The translations under genes and the position numbers were made by a program. A DNA stretch of 64,000 nt, from assembly GCA_028819845.1 (NCBI GenBank), contig JAPPKS010000027.1, positions 62,001 to 126,000 of the forward strand, written 5' to 3'. Below are positions 44,913 to 54,170 of this stretch, one piece after another (positions within the stretch are counted from its first letter, which is position 1; each line of letters starts with the position of its first letter). This stretch comes from Candidatus Poribacteria bacterium. Its GTDB lineage: Bacteria; Poribacteria; WGA-4E; PCPOR2b. The notes beneath the pieces were generated by a model, which was not told the origin of the DNA, ran no database searches, and saw nothing but the letters and a program-made list of their open reading frames with translations.

Positions 44913-47111
44913 ATGAGGCGAATCATTTTTTCGGTTTTACTTGTTTTTGCCATATGGTCGTGTCAATCTCAGGACACGCAAGATGCGACTCCTTCCGCAA
45001 AACCCGACGGGGTGAGTCAACGGGCCGAAACTGTATCGCCGACTCGGCCCCAAGATTGGCCGATGTTCATGCACGACCTGAATTTCTCCGGCAAAAGTTC
45101 CGATCAGCGCCTTAATCCGCCGCTCAAGTTGCGCTGGAAATTCAAGACCGGAGGACCCATAATCGGTAGCGTTGCCGCGGCATACGGAACCGTATACGTT
45201 GGTTCAGAGGACCAAAAGTTGTACGCGCTCGACGCCGAAAATTGGGGAGTACGGTGGACGTTTCAAACTAGCGGCGCCATTCGGTACGCACCAACAGTTT
45301 GGAACAACCGCGTCTACGTCAGTGCGCGAGACAACCGGGTGTATGCACTTGAATCGGATTCGGGCGTCCAGATTTGGCAGTACCAAGCCGAGAACTGGAT
45401 GGATTCCCCGCCGATTGCTTCAGGCGGAAACATTTACGTTGGCGTATTTCCGAACAAGATTCTTATCATGGATGCGGTTACCGGCGCATTACTGAACCAA
45501 GTCAGGAGCCGCGTCAGGATTAGCGGCAACGAATATGTTTGCACCCGCGGAAAGTTGCGGCCAACGATGCCGCACCATAACGCCGATTTTTGGCGCGGTT
45601 TCACGCCCGGTACGAGTAGCTATCCGGTCATGGCAAATGGGGTCGTCTACATCGGCGGACGCGATAAAAAAGTTCACGCTTTTGACGCTGAATCACAAGC
45701 GGAGATTTGGTCGTACGAAGCAAAAGGCTACTTTGACGCGGCGCCGGCAATCGCGGACGGAATGCTTTACATCACGTCGCACGACGGATATGTGTATGCC
45801 TTTGAGAATCAGGACACCGATGCGCCTCAAGTTGAACCGGATAAACGTCCATTCGGAATCGTCGTTCGCGATGAAGCACCTGTTTATGCCAAAAGAGACA
45901 GCGGAATTACTGGGGAGCCGAGTGCTGAAAAAACCTCAGACGTGCTATTGTCACTTAACGATGGCGTCGAACTGCCAATCGTTGATGCGTCGGCGAATTG
46001 GTATCAGGTTGAACTTCCAAACGGGGAATACGGTTGGATGGACGGGTTTGGAATTGGCGAGTTTGAAGAAATCGAGGGAGTTCAGTTCAATAAAGCCCTC
46101 TGTTCAAACGTTCGGACGTTGGAACTGATTGAGGGTGGTGAATCGCCTCACTGGTCGCCTAACGGGAAAATGATTGCATTTTTGAAACGCACCAACCTAT
46201 CCGGGCAATACTGGAAAGCGAGCGAACTCTGGTTGACGGACAGATATGCGAGGCGGTTCAAGCGGCTGTGCGGAGGGAATTTCTATAATCCGCATCTATC
46301 ATGGTCGCTCGACAGCAATCTTATTGCGTTTGAAGGATATGAGGGAAGGGACAGCTATGTATTTATAATTAATCGGCATAATCCCCACATAATCAAGCTG
46401 GTTGCCGGGGATGCGCCGGCGTGGTCGCCGACGGCAAATCAGATTGCGTTCCGGCGTTGGGAAGATGGGGTTCATAACCTTTATCGAATTAATAGCGATA
46501 AATCCCAGCTTGCCCAGATGGCGCGGATACCAATCAAGGGTCGGATTGGCGCCTTCAGTTACCTAGACCCGCCTTCGTGGTCTCCAGATGGAAATCGAGT
46601 TGCAATTGGTTTGGATTACCAACACTACGCCTCCGGACACGCCAGGATTCGCATCCAGGATACTAACGGCACAAAACTGAAAGAGATCAAAACGTCTTCC
46701 CAACGTGTTAAACAGGTAAATTGGTCGGCTGACGGAACTAACCTTGCTTACGTGCTTTCTGGAGATGCGGTGTCGGGCGCGCTGCTAAATAAGCAACTCC
46801 ACGTTGTTTCTACGGATTTGCCAAATGAGTCAAGAGTTCTCAAACACACATCGCCGTCATGGTCGCCCCAAGGCGTTCGGCTGGCTTATCTGGAACGTGA
46901 GGATTGTATGGGGATAATGTGGAAGGTATGGGTGCTGGATATGGAAACGAACCGCGCATTGCCGATCGCGCGTACAACAGTTGACTTGGTGAAAGTGACA
47001 TGGTTGCCCGACGGAGAGCGGTTGTGTTTTTGGCACACCTCGAAATACCTGCGCGACGGAGAATACAAACCTGCCAAAACAGTGGGGTGGATTGTAGAAG
47101 TAGCAGAGTGA
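44913..47111 (+). CDS. Lipoprotein with PQQ-type propeller, SH3 domain and TolB-like propeller
   Basis: 732 residues. N-terminal lipoprotein signal with lipobox WSC at about 15-17, then a PQQ/BamB-type beta-propeller (about 50-300; repeats with VYVGSEDQKLYALDAE, VYVSARDNRVYALES, VYIGGRDKKVHAFDAE), a bacterial SH3-like domain (about 310-375, LSLNDGVELPIVDASANWYQVEL) and a TolB/PD40-type propeller (about 400-730; SPHWSPNGKMIAFL, PPSWSPDGNRVAIG, SPSWSPQGVRLAYL). Both propellers suggest binding of extended ligands or scaffolding on the periplasmic side; the substrate is unknown. SD AAGGA precedes ATG 44913. Confidence 0.82.
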   Translation: MRRIIFSVLLVFAIWSCQSQDTQDATPSAKPDGVSQRAETVSPTRPQDWPMFMHDLNFSGKSSDQRLNPPLKLRWKFKTGGPIIGSVAAAYGTVYVGSEDQKLYALDAENWGVRWTFQTSGAIRYAPTVWNNRVYVSARDNRVYALESDSGVQIWQYQAENWMDSPPIASGGNIYVGVFPNKILIMDAVTGALLNQVRSRVRISGNEYVCTRGKLRPTMPHHNADFWRGFTPGTSSYPVMANGVVYIGGRDKKVHAFDAESQAEIWSYEAKGYFDAAPAIADGMLYITSHDGYVYAFENQDTDAPQVEPDKRPFGIVVRDEAPVYAKRDSGITGEPSAEKTSDVLLSLNDGVELPIVDASANWYQVELPNGEYGWMDGFGIGEFEEIEGVQFNKALCSNVRTLELIEGGESPHWSPNGKMIAFLKRTNLSGQYWKASELWLTDRYARRFKRLCGGNFYNPHLSWSLDSNLIAFEGYEGRDSYVFIINRHNPHIIKLVAGDAPAWSPTANQIAFRRWEDGVHNLYRINSDKSQLAQMARIPIKGRIGAFSYLDPPSWSPDGNRVAIGLDYQHYASGHARIRIQDTNGTKLKEIKTSSQRVKQVNWSADGTNLAYVLSGDAVSGALLNKQLHVVSTDLPNESRVLKHTSPSWSPQGVRLAYLEREDCMGIMWKVWVLDMETNRALPIARTTVDLVKVTWLPDGERLCFWHTSKYLRDGEYKPAKTVGWIVEVAE

Positions 47112-47168
47112 AGGAACGGGGGACGGATTGATTTTGGTTAAGTCGCCGGGCATGACAACAGGCATCAT

Positions 47169-47270
47169 GAATCCGAGATTCTATACACCTATCGCCCCGT
47201 TGGGGCTAATTTGTGTGTAGGATTCGAGATTCTACACGCCCGCTGTCGCTCAGGGGTTATTTGGTGTGAG
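47169..47270 (+). repeat. Two tandem 51-base repeats
   Basis: Units 47169-47219 and 47220-47270 share gaatccgagattctatacac-like starts (ggattcgagattctacacgc in the second), a central GC-rich part (cgccccgttggggct / cgctgtcgctcagggg) and an ending tttgtgtgta / tttggtgtgag. The centre can form a small hairpin (gcccc / ggggc). It lies between convergent genes. Confidence 0.55.
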
Positions 47271-47321
47271 TCGAATGGTGAATCGAGAAATGGCGTCGGT
47301 ATAAATTGTCCATACCGCCAA

Positions 47322-49328
47322 TTAAAATTTTATCGACAATTCACCCAAAAACTGTTTTCTCTGATTCCGGATAGCGAAGACTTCGTAGAGATCTCCAGAA
47401 ACATCGAAGTAGCGGCGGGTATAGTTGCGGCTTGTATCGGCGGGATTGAGATCGGAGTATTCAAGCCACAAATTCATCTTGGACAAGATATCCCAGTTTA
47501 GTCCGACAGCTAATGATTCGGCATCGCCTTCATCTTCTTGGCGCTGTCGATTCAGGTCTTGGTAGATTGCGTTTCTGCCAAGTTCCGTCCTGCCGTCAAC
47601 CCGTTCGGCATATAAGTTTAGTTCTTGATATTGGTAAGGATTTGGATTGGTGATGAATTTTAGGTTTGCAGCGAAAGTGTTCGTGAGCGCATTCGTATCT
47701 AGGTCATAGCTGTCCTCGCGTTTGGGAGGCGTGGTGTAGCGTTCGTCTATTTCACCGTAGGTGACGGTGTCGACCAACATCAGATTCCAGCGTTCCGACA
47801 GGGCATAAGTCCAGAAAAAGGTGTTATCCATGCGCAACTGATTGAATTGATCTATCACGTCCGCGTGCGCGTCGATATCCTCGTAGTCTTCAAGAAACTC
47901 GGTGTCAATGTTGCTTGCTCTGGAGTTGTAGAGCGCGTTCATGTGCGACGGCTTTATCGTGAACCCGGCGATTGAATATTGATGGATAGTCAAATCGCTC
48001 GCATTACGCAGGTAGATTCGGCCCAAGGAATCCAACGCCAGAAATGCGATGTCGCGGTCTGTATCGCTCTGTTTATCGACCTCATAAATTACGCGGTCTT
48101 TGTATCTGCCGTTGCTGTCGAATTTCTGAACCCTGGCGATGACATTGTGATAGATAGTCGCTCGGACTGCCGCTGCTTTCAGATCTTCGTCTTCCTCTTT
48201 CTTATTTTTATCTTTATCGTCCTCTTCATCGAAATATTCGCTGAAATACCGCCTGTATTCTGCCTCCTCCAGAAGTCGAATTCGCCGCTGCAATACGTCC
48301 AAATCGGATTGCCCCGGCATATTTTGACCGAGTATCGTATTTCTATTCCGCGCGTTCGCCGTAACGGTATCGGCAATCCCAACGCCGGACGGCGAGATTA
48401 ACGTCATCAAGCCGCCGGCTGGCAATCCGCCCAGATGACGCTTGAATTGGCTGGCATCCTTGACAAGAATCTCGCCGGTCGCCAGCGCGGCGATTGCCAG
48501 CGGTTTGGTGAATTCGCCGCTGCCGCGTCCTTTAATGCCGAAACTCAGCACGAATTGCCCGTCCGGATTAAACTTGACCACGCGGTGGTTGCCGGTGTCT
48601 GCAATTAGCACATTCCCCGCGCTGTCAATTTCAATGTCGGAGGCATCGCCGTCGAATTCTCCGTTCGCTGCGCCGTACCTGCCAAACTCCCTTAATTTTT
48701 CACCATCTGCGCCAAACATGCTGACTGTGGACTTTTTCTGGTCAAGTACGTACAGCTGGTTTTGGCGGTTGACATCAACTAGCAATTTACGGTCATGCAG
48801 TTTCGGCTGAATCCCAAAGGCGGATTTGCCGTCTTCGTCAATCATCAGGTGCGCGGGCAATACCTGCTTTGGGCGTACATCAACGGGGTCAACGAAATAG
48901 GTGTGCATCAACTCACCGCTAGGATTGAGCTTGTAAACACACGGCGCAAACATGTAGATTTTCGGATTTTCTGTTTCTTTGATGTGGTGCGCGGTGTTAT
49001 CAGCTACGTATATGTTGCCCTCCCCATCTACCGCGATGTCGCCCGGCTTTTTCAGAATATTTTGCGGCGATTTAGGATCCATAGGGGTTTGCATCAAGAA
49101 TTCGCCTGTCGACGACAGTTTCTGCAGCAGCTTGTTATCAGCATCGCTCACAAAAATGTTGCCTTCGGCGTCAAATGCAACGTGGATGTTTTTGCTGAAT
49201 GCCCCGTTTGTGCTGCCTTTTCCGCTAAACTCGCGCTCAAATTTTAGAAAACTAACCCCAAATGCCAGCCCAATTCCATATGTGAAATACATGCAAGCAA
49301 TAATCAAAAGCACAATCGTTTTTTTCAT
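47322..49328 (-). CDS. NHL-repeat protein with C-terminal barrel-like region
   Basis: 668 residues. Signal peptide about 1-25 (KKTIVLLIIACMYFTYGIG). NHL-type propeller repeats follow (about 35-290), e.g. KKPGDIAVDGEGNIYVADN, ASDIEIDSAGNVLIADTGNHRVVKF, then a long charged stretch rich in Glu, Asp and Lys (about 330-375, EEDDKDKNKKEEDED) and a C-terminal region of alternating strands (about 510-668) ending LGELSIKF with a terminal Phe, typical of outer-membrane barrels. Whether it forms a barrel is inference. ATG 49328 has GGAG upstream and begins the signal peptide directly; a longer reading to 49370 is unlikely. Confidence 0.72.
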   Translation of the reverse strand: MKKTIVLLIIACMYFTYGIGLAFGVSFLKFEREFSGKGSTNGAFSKNIHVAFDAEGNIFVSDADNKLLQKLSSTGEFLMQTPMDPKSPQNILKKPGDIAVDGEGNIYVADNTAHHIKETENPKIYMFAPCVYKLNPSGELMHTYFVDPVDVRPKQVLPAHLMIDEDGKSAFGIQPKLHDRKLLVDVNRQNQLYVLDQKKSTVSMFGADGEKLREFGRYGAANGEFDGDASDIEIDSAGNVLIADTGNHRVVKFNPDGQFVLSFGIKGRGSGEFTKPLAIAALATGEILVKDASQFKRHLGGLPAGGLMTLISPSGVGIADTVTANARNRNTILGQNMPGQSDLDVLQRRIRLLEEAEYRRYFSEYFDEEDDKDKNKKEEDEDLKAAAVRATIYHNVIARVQKFDSNGRYKDRVIYEVDKQSDTDRDIAFLALDSLGRIYLRNASDLTIHQYSIAGFTIKPSHMNALYNSRASNIDTEFLEDYEDIDAHADVIDQFNQLRMDNTFFWTYALSERWNLMLVDTVTYGEIDERYTTPPKREDSYDLDTNALTNTFAANLKFITNPNPYQYQELNLYAERVDGRTELGRNAIYQDLNRQRQEDEGDAESLAVGLNWDILSKMNLWLEYSDLNPADTSRNYTRRYFDVSGDLYEVFAIRNQRKQFLGELSIKF

Positions 49329-49548
49329 AAATTTCAATATCTCCTCAGTTCTGTCTTGGCTCTGGCGCACCTCTCTCCATGAATTCTCCCCATTCTAGCA
49401 CGAATTTACTGAAAAATCAAGCACGTTGAGTTGATTCCAGTTCATATGTTTCGGGAAGCGTACTGCTTGCGATATAGCGCTTGCATTTGCGTTGATGAAT
49501 GTGTTATGTTTAACAGTTGGGATCAGCCAACCGGCGTAAAGAATTTCA

Positions 49549-49578
49549 TTGACAACATCATGCGAATCTTGGTAAGAT
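49549..49578 (+). promoter_or_regulatory. Sigma70 promoter of the succinate dehydrogenase locus
   Basis: Perfect -35 TTGACA (49549-49554), 18-base spacer, -10 TAAGAT (49573-49578). The leader to sdhA is about 40 bases and contains SD AGGGAG. Confidence 0.6.
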
Positions 49579-49623
49579 TAGGATCATTTGCGATAGCATT
49601 AGGAAGAATGCAGAGGGAGTTTT

Positions 49624-51327
49624 ATGATTGAACACGACGTGCTCGTTATTGGCGGTGGATTGGCGGGAATGAGCGCTGCGTTGCATGCGAGGCAGGCAGG
49701 CGCGGACGTAGCCATGATGTCGAAAGTTTACCCGACACGCTCGCACTCGGCTGCGGCGCAGGGCGGCATCAACGCGGCACTCGGTATTGCCGACTCGTGG
49801 GAGGTTCACGCTTACGAAACCGTCAAGGGCAGCGACTTCTTAGGCGATCAGGACGCCATTGAGATTCTGTGCAGCGAAGGTATTCAGGATATTTTCACGC
49901 TTGAACATCACGGTGTTATCTTCGATCGCGACGATGAAGGGCGTATCCACATGCGCGGTTTCGGCGGTACGGACAAAAGCCGCACTTGCCACGTAGGGGA
50001 TATGACCGGGCAAACAATTCTTCACGTCATGTATGAACAACTGCTCCGGATGGATGTCAAATCCTATGACGAGTGGTTCGTGACAACGCTGCTTATGGAC
50101 GATGGCGCCTGCTGCGGCGCAGTGGCGATGGAGATCGTGAGCGGCAAACTAGAGGTCTTTAAGGCAAAATCGGTCATCTTGTGTACGGGCGGCTGCGGCC
50201 GTGTTTATGAACCGAGTACCAATGGGCTAATTGTGACGGGCGACGGGTTAGCATTGGCCTATCGGGTCGGCGCGCTAATCATGGATATGGAGATGGTTCA
50301 ATACCACCCGACAACCCTGCCCGCCAACGGCTTCCTTATCACCGAAGGCGCGCGCGGCGAGGGCGCCTATTTACTGAACGCCGACGGCGATCGTTTTATG
50401 CAGAATGAACGCTACGGCGCCACGACACTGCTGGAGAAAGCTTCACGCGATATTGTGTCGCGCGCCGAAACCATTGAAATCCAAGAAGGGCGCGGCGTGG
50501 ACGGGTGTGTGCTGCTGGATTGCCGGCATATCAAAGACCGTATCTTGGAAGCGTTCCACCAGATATACGAACTCGCACAGGATTACGCTAACGTAGACAT
50601 CACGCAGGAGCCGCTGCCAATTCGGCCGGGAATGCACTATATTATGGGTGGAATCAAGACCGACGTGGATGGACGGTGTTACCGGCAAAACGGCGATGGT
50701 GTAGAGGCGCTCCCCGGATTGTATGCTGCCGGCGAAGTAGCGTGTGTTTCGGCGCACGGTGCAAACCGTTTGGGCGGAAACAGCCTGCTCGACTGCGTCG
50801 CATTCGGCCGGCGAGCCGGGGCGCATGCCGCGGAGTACGCCAAGAGCATTAATCCTCCAAACGTCTCGGATCAAGCTGTGGAGATAGAAGAGCAGAAAAT
50901 AATTGACATCTTTGCGCGTTCAACCGACCTGCGGGCACCAGCCTTGAGGCTAGAGATGGGCGAGATTATGCATCAATACACCGGTGTATTTCGAGACGAA
51001 GCCGGTTTGCTCGAAGCCCAACGCCAAATCCGTGAAGTTCGTAATCGTTATAACGAAATCTCCGTTCACGATAAGGGGCGTGTGTTCAATACGGATTTAT
51101 TGGCAGTCCTAGAATTAGATTACATGTTAGACTGCGCGGAAACGATTATCGTTAGTGCGCTTGCCCGGAGGGAGAGCCGGGGGGCGCATACCCGAACCGA
51201 CTACCCTGAACGCGACGATGAAAACTGGATTAAACATGTGGTTGTTTACCAAACACCCGACGGTCCTAAAATTGACTATTTGCCGGTGACGATTACCCAA
51301 TGGCAGCCTGAGGCACGTAAATATTAG
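49624..51327 (+). CDS. sdhA: Succinate dehydrogenase/fumarate reductase flavoprotein
   Basis: 567 residues. Oxidises succinate or reduces fumarate at the cytoplasmic face of the membrane. FAD dinucleotide motif VLVIGGGLAGMSAALHARQAG, the His that covalently holds FAD in RSHSAAAQGGINAALG, active-site residues in ITEGARGEGAYLLN, and HGANRLGGNSLLD near the C-terminus. Its length and sequence (about 570) match the shorter A/E-type flavoproteins and not the about 640-residue B type. It heads a locus with two iron-sulfur subunits; it is the only flavoprotein there. SD AGGGAG 4 bases before the ATG. Confidence 0.95.
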   Translation: MIEHDVLVIGGGLAGMSAALHARQAGADVAMMSKVYPTRSHSAAAQGGINAALGIADSWEVHAYETVKGSDFLGDQDAIEILCSEGIQDIFTLEHHGVIFDRDDEGRIHMRGFGGTDKSRTCHVGDMTGQTILHVMYEQLLRMDVKSYDEWFVTTLLMDDGACCGAVAMEIVSGKLEVFKAKSVILCTGGCGRVYEPSTNGLIVTGDGLALAYRVGALIMDMEMVQYHPTTLPANGFLITEGARGEGAYLLNADGDRFMQNERYGATTLLEKASRDIVSRAETIEIQEGRGVDGCVLLDCRHIKDRILEAFHQIYELAQDYANVDITQEPLPIRPGMHYIMGGIKTDVDGRCYRQNGDGVEALPGLYAAGEVACVSAHGANRLGGNSLLDCVAFGRRAGAHAAEYAKSINPPNVSDQAVEIEEQKIIDIFARSTDLRAPALRLEMGEIMHQYTGVFRDEAGLLEAQRQIREVRNRYNEISVHDKGRVFNTDLLAVLELDYMLDCAETIIVSALARRESRGAHTRTDYPERDDENWIKHVVVYQTPDGPKIDYLPVTITQWQPEARKY

Positions 51328-51431
51328 CACTGATGTACGACGGCAGCGCCGCGCGGTCTGTGGATAGTTAAATCCGTGTGTTTTTTCGAGTTGCAAGCCG
51401 CTAACCGCTGCGGTTCTTAAGGAGATGATGA

Positions 51432-52397
51432 ATGATACAAGCGAATTTAAAAGTATACCGTTACGACCCGCAAAAAGACCAAGAACCGCACTATGACACC
51501 TATCAAGTGGACGGTTTACCAGACTTCTCGACCGTATTAGACGCACTTATCAAGGTGCGTGAAGATATTGATGGCACACTGACGATGCGATGTTCGTGCC
51601 GCAGCGCCGTCTGCGGTTCGTGTGCCTTTAGGGTGAACGGTCACGCAAAGTTGGGTTGCAAAACTGCCCTCTCGAAACTTGCTCCCAACGGTGAAGAGGT
51701 TTGTGTGGAGCCGATGGGTAACATGAAGGTGGTCAAAGATCTTGTGACCGATATGGAGATGTTTTGGGACAAGATACAGCAGGTCAAGCCGTGGATCGAG
51801 ACAGAGGGCGAACCGCCCGATCGTGAGTATCAGGTGCCGCACAGCAAAATGGTCGAACTGCAGCAACCGATGAACTGCGTTATGTGCGGTGCATGTGTGA
51901 GCGATTGTACCGTGCTGGAGGAAACGTCAAAATTCTTGGCGCCTGCGGCATTAGCTAAGGCGTACCGTGTCGTTGGCGATCCCCGCCACGCAAAATCCCA
52001 TGAGTGGCTAACCGAATTGAGCGAGGAAGGCGGTATCTGGGATTGTACGCGGTGTGTGGAGTGCGTGCAGGTCTGCCCAAAGAATGTTGCCCCGATGGAT
52101 CAGATTATTAAGCTTCGTGAATTAGCGATTGACGCCGGCTTGACGGACAACGTCGGCGCGAAACACGTCCTGCACTTTACCGAAAGTGTAGCGCACACCG
52201 GCGTGCTTGATGAACGCACGCTGCCCATAAAAGCGGCGGGTATCGGTTGGGCTTTTCGGAACGCAGGCATCGCGATTAAAGCCACCCTGAAAGGTAAAAT
52301 CAAACCCCTTTTACCCGGCACCCACCCATCGGTGACGGAGGTCCAAGATGTCCGGCGCATTCATGAAGAGTTGGAAGTAAAGAAGGGGACAGAGTAG
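51432..52397 (+). CDS. sdhB: Succinate dehydrogenase iron-sulfur subunit, four-cysteine S3 type
   Basis: 321 residues. N-terminal 2Fe-2S domain (RCSCRSAVCGSC and later LGCKT) and C-terminal bacterial ferredoxin domain. The S2 cluster motif is CVMCGACVSDC. The S3 motif is CTRCVECVQVCP, with four cysteines, where ordinary SdhB has only three (a 3Fe-4S cluster). Four-cysteine S3 sites occur in the archaeal-type (class E) enzymes, which also carry CCG-domain SdhE, as this locus does. The C-terminus has an extra tail of about 75 residues. SD TAAGGAG 7-8 bases before the ATG, 104 bases after sdhA. Confidence 0.92.
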   Translation: MIQANLKVYRYDPQKDQEPHYDTYQVDGLPDFSTVLDALIKVREDIDGTLTMRCSCRSAVCGSCAFRVNGHAKLGCKTALSKLAPNGEEVCVEPMGNMKVVKDLVTDMEMFWDKIQQVKPWIETEGEPPDREYQVPHSKMVELQQPMNCVMCGACVSDCTVLEETSKFLAPAALAKAYRVVGDPRHAKSHEWLTELSEEGGIWDCTRCVECVQVCPKNVAPMDQIIKLRELAIDAGLTDNVGAKHVLHFTESVAHTGVLDERTLPIKAAGIGWAFRNAGIAIKATLKGKIKPLLPGTHPSVTEVQDVRRIHEELEVKKGTE

Positions 52398-52530
52398 GGA
52401 TACCACAGAGAATCAGCCTATCCGGTCGAAGAGCGGTGTCGCCGTACCTGCCGATCTTCGCCGCGGCATTGGCCCATCGTGCGAGATGATGAAACAATTT
52501 CGATTTCGAACTGTGAATTGATTTAAAGTT

Positions 52531-53247
52531 ATGTCTCGATTTTCTTCAATTGTCTGGTCTTCGGTCGGCAAAAAATTTCTGACGGGTATAACAGGTTTAG
52601 TTTTATGTGTATTCATTCTTGAACATTTGTCGGGCAACCTCCTACTCCTCCACAAAAATGCCGGACCCTTTAATCGATATGCGCATTGGTTGCACAGCCT
52701 CGGCGAAATCCTCATCGTTATTGAACTTGGACTCGTCGCCGTTTTCGCGGTCCATATCATCATGGGGATATCGGTTGCAGTACGCAAAACGGAGGCGCGC
52801 CCCCGCGCCATGCGGTATTTCAAAACCGCTGGGGCAGGGCATCCGAGCCGAAAATCTTTGAGTTCTGTGAGTATGCTCGTTACAGGGATAGTTTTGTTAG
52901 CCTTCGTAATCATTCATCTCAAAATGTTCAAGTTCGGTCCGGGCGTCGAAGCAGAATACGTTGACGCACACCTCACGGAAATTCATGGCGAAGAGGTTAG
53001 GGATATATACAGATTGGTGGAAGAGGAGTTCAGTAATATTTGGACTGTAATCGGATACGTTGCGGTAATGCTGCTGCTTGGCTTGCACCTTAGACACGGT
53101 TTCTGGAGCGCTTTTCAATCTATCGGCATCGGCTACCCGCGCTATGCACCTTTTATCTACGCAGTGGGTATTGTCTTTGCCTCCGCCATGGCGGTTGGGT
53201 TTTTATTGCTCCCCATAATAATTTACTTTAGGGGCGTTGCGTCTTGA
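52531..53247 (+). CDS. sdhC: Succinate dehydrogenase cytochrome b558 subunit
   Basis: 238 residues with five membrane segments, the b558 (type B) family. It anchors the enzyme and passes electrons to quinone through haem b. The characteristic N-terminal SSVGKKFLTGITGLVLCVFILEHLSGNLLL with its His, the conserved His in YAHWLHSLG, IIHLKMF and GLHLRHGFWSAFQ should supply the haem ligands. In other type B enzymes this subunit is encoded with a larger flavoprotein, not seen here. 133 bases separate it from the upstream sdhB; the next iron-sulfur gene starts 45 bases downstream. Confidence 0.9.
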   Translation: MSRFSSIVWSSVGKKFLTGITGLVLCVFILEHLSGNLLLLHKNAGPFNRYAHWLHSLGEILIVIELGLVAVFAVHIIMGISVAVRKTEARPRAMRYFKTAGAGHPSRKSLSSVSMLVTGIVLLAFVIIHLKMFKFGPGVEAEYVDAHLTEIHGEEVRDIYRLVEEEFSNIWTVIGYVAVMLLLGLHLRHGFWSAFQSIGIGYPRYAPFIYAVGIVFASAMAVGFLLLPIIIYFRGVAS

Positions 53248-53292
53248 GTAATGGCGTGAGCGCCAATTTCTGAATAATTAAATTTAACCATA

Positions 53293-54042
53293 ATGAGAAA
53301 CATGACGTTAAATTTGCTCATTTGGCGGCAAAAAGACGCTGGCAGTGCGGGTAAGATGGTACCTTACACTATCAGTAATGCTTCCCCCGATATGTCGTTT
53401 CTTGAAATGCTTGATATGCTGAATGAAGATCTCATCAAAAAAGGCGAAGAGGCGATTGAATTTGACAACGACTGCCGCGAAGGTATCTGCGGTATGTGCG
53501 GGTTTGTGATAAATGGCGTGGCTCACGGGCCAAGGCGCGCAACCGCCGCCTGCCAAGTTCACATGCGTGAGTACAGAGATGGCGATACCATTACCATCGA
53601 ACCTTGGCGTGCGAAGGCGTTTCCAGTCATTAAAGACTTGGTTGTGGATCGCAGCGCTTTCGATAGAATCATGGCAGCCGGGGGGTATATCTCTGTGAAT
53701 GTCGGTGAGGCGCCCGATGCAAATGCATTGCCGATACCTAAAGATGATGCGGACCAAGCAATGGACGCCGCTGTGTGTATCGGTTGCGGGGCGTGCGTCG
53801 CGGCGTGTCCGAACGCATCTGCGTCTCTGTTTGTTGGGGCGAGAATTACACAATTCGCGCTGTTATCGCAGGGAAAACCGGAGAGAAAACGGCGCGCGCT
53901 CAATATGGTTGAACAGATGGACAAGGAAGGATTCGGAGATTGTTCCAACCATGCGGAATGCGAAGCAGTCTGCCCTAAAGAGATTTCAATCTCAAACATT
54001 GCCGCGATGAGGCGGGAATACCTCAAAGCTATAGTCAGATAG
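53293..54042 (+). CDS. Second succinate dehydrogenase/fumarate reductase iron-sulfur subunit, B type
   Basis: 249 residues. 2Fe-2S motif [20 protein letters not shown] with the fourth Cys in ATAACQV; S2 motif [13 protein letters not shown]3 motif [12 protein letters not shown] with three cysteines, the ordinary 3Fe-4S pattern. This is a B-type subunit matching the b558 cytochrome encoded just before it. It differs clearly from the 321-residue subunit at 51432, so the locus has two distinct iron-sulfur proteins and one flavoprotein. The start is uncertain between ATG 53293 and ATG 53302; both SD sequences are weak. Confidence 0.9.
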   Translation: MRNMTLNLLIWRQKDAGSAGKMVPYTISNASPDMSFLEMLDMLNEDLIKKGEEAIEFDNDCREGICGMCGFVINGVAHGPRRATAACQVHMREYRDGDTITIEPWRAKAFPVIKDLVVDRSAFDRIMAAGGYISVNVGEAPDANALPIPKDDADQAMDAAVCIGCGACVAACPNASASLFVGARITQFALLSQGKPERKRRALNMVEQMDKEGFGDCSNHAECEAVCPKEISISNIAAMRREYLKAIVR

Positions 54043-54170
54043 TGTTTCAGCCAATTTAAACGTATGCAGCCAATAGATGCCGGTGCCGCGCCGAGATTAA
54101 ACGCTTGTCTGCTAGCGAGAATGGAACATACACCAAATTATGACCCTCAGAATTGATACAGGAGGAGTGA

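Noticed and set aside
47169-47270. 51-base repeat pair as a CRISPR array
   Set aside because: The units are adjacent with no spacers, diverged, and no cas gene is in the window.
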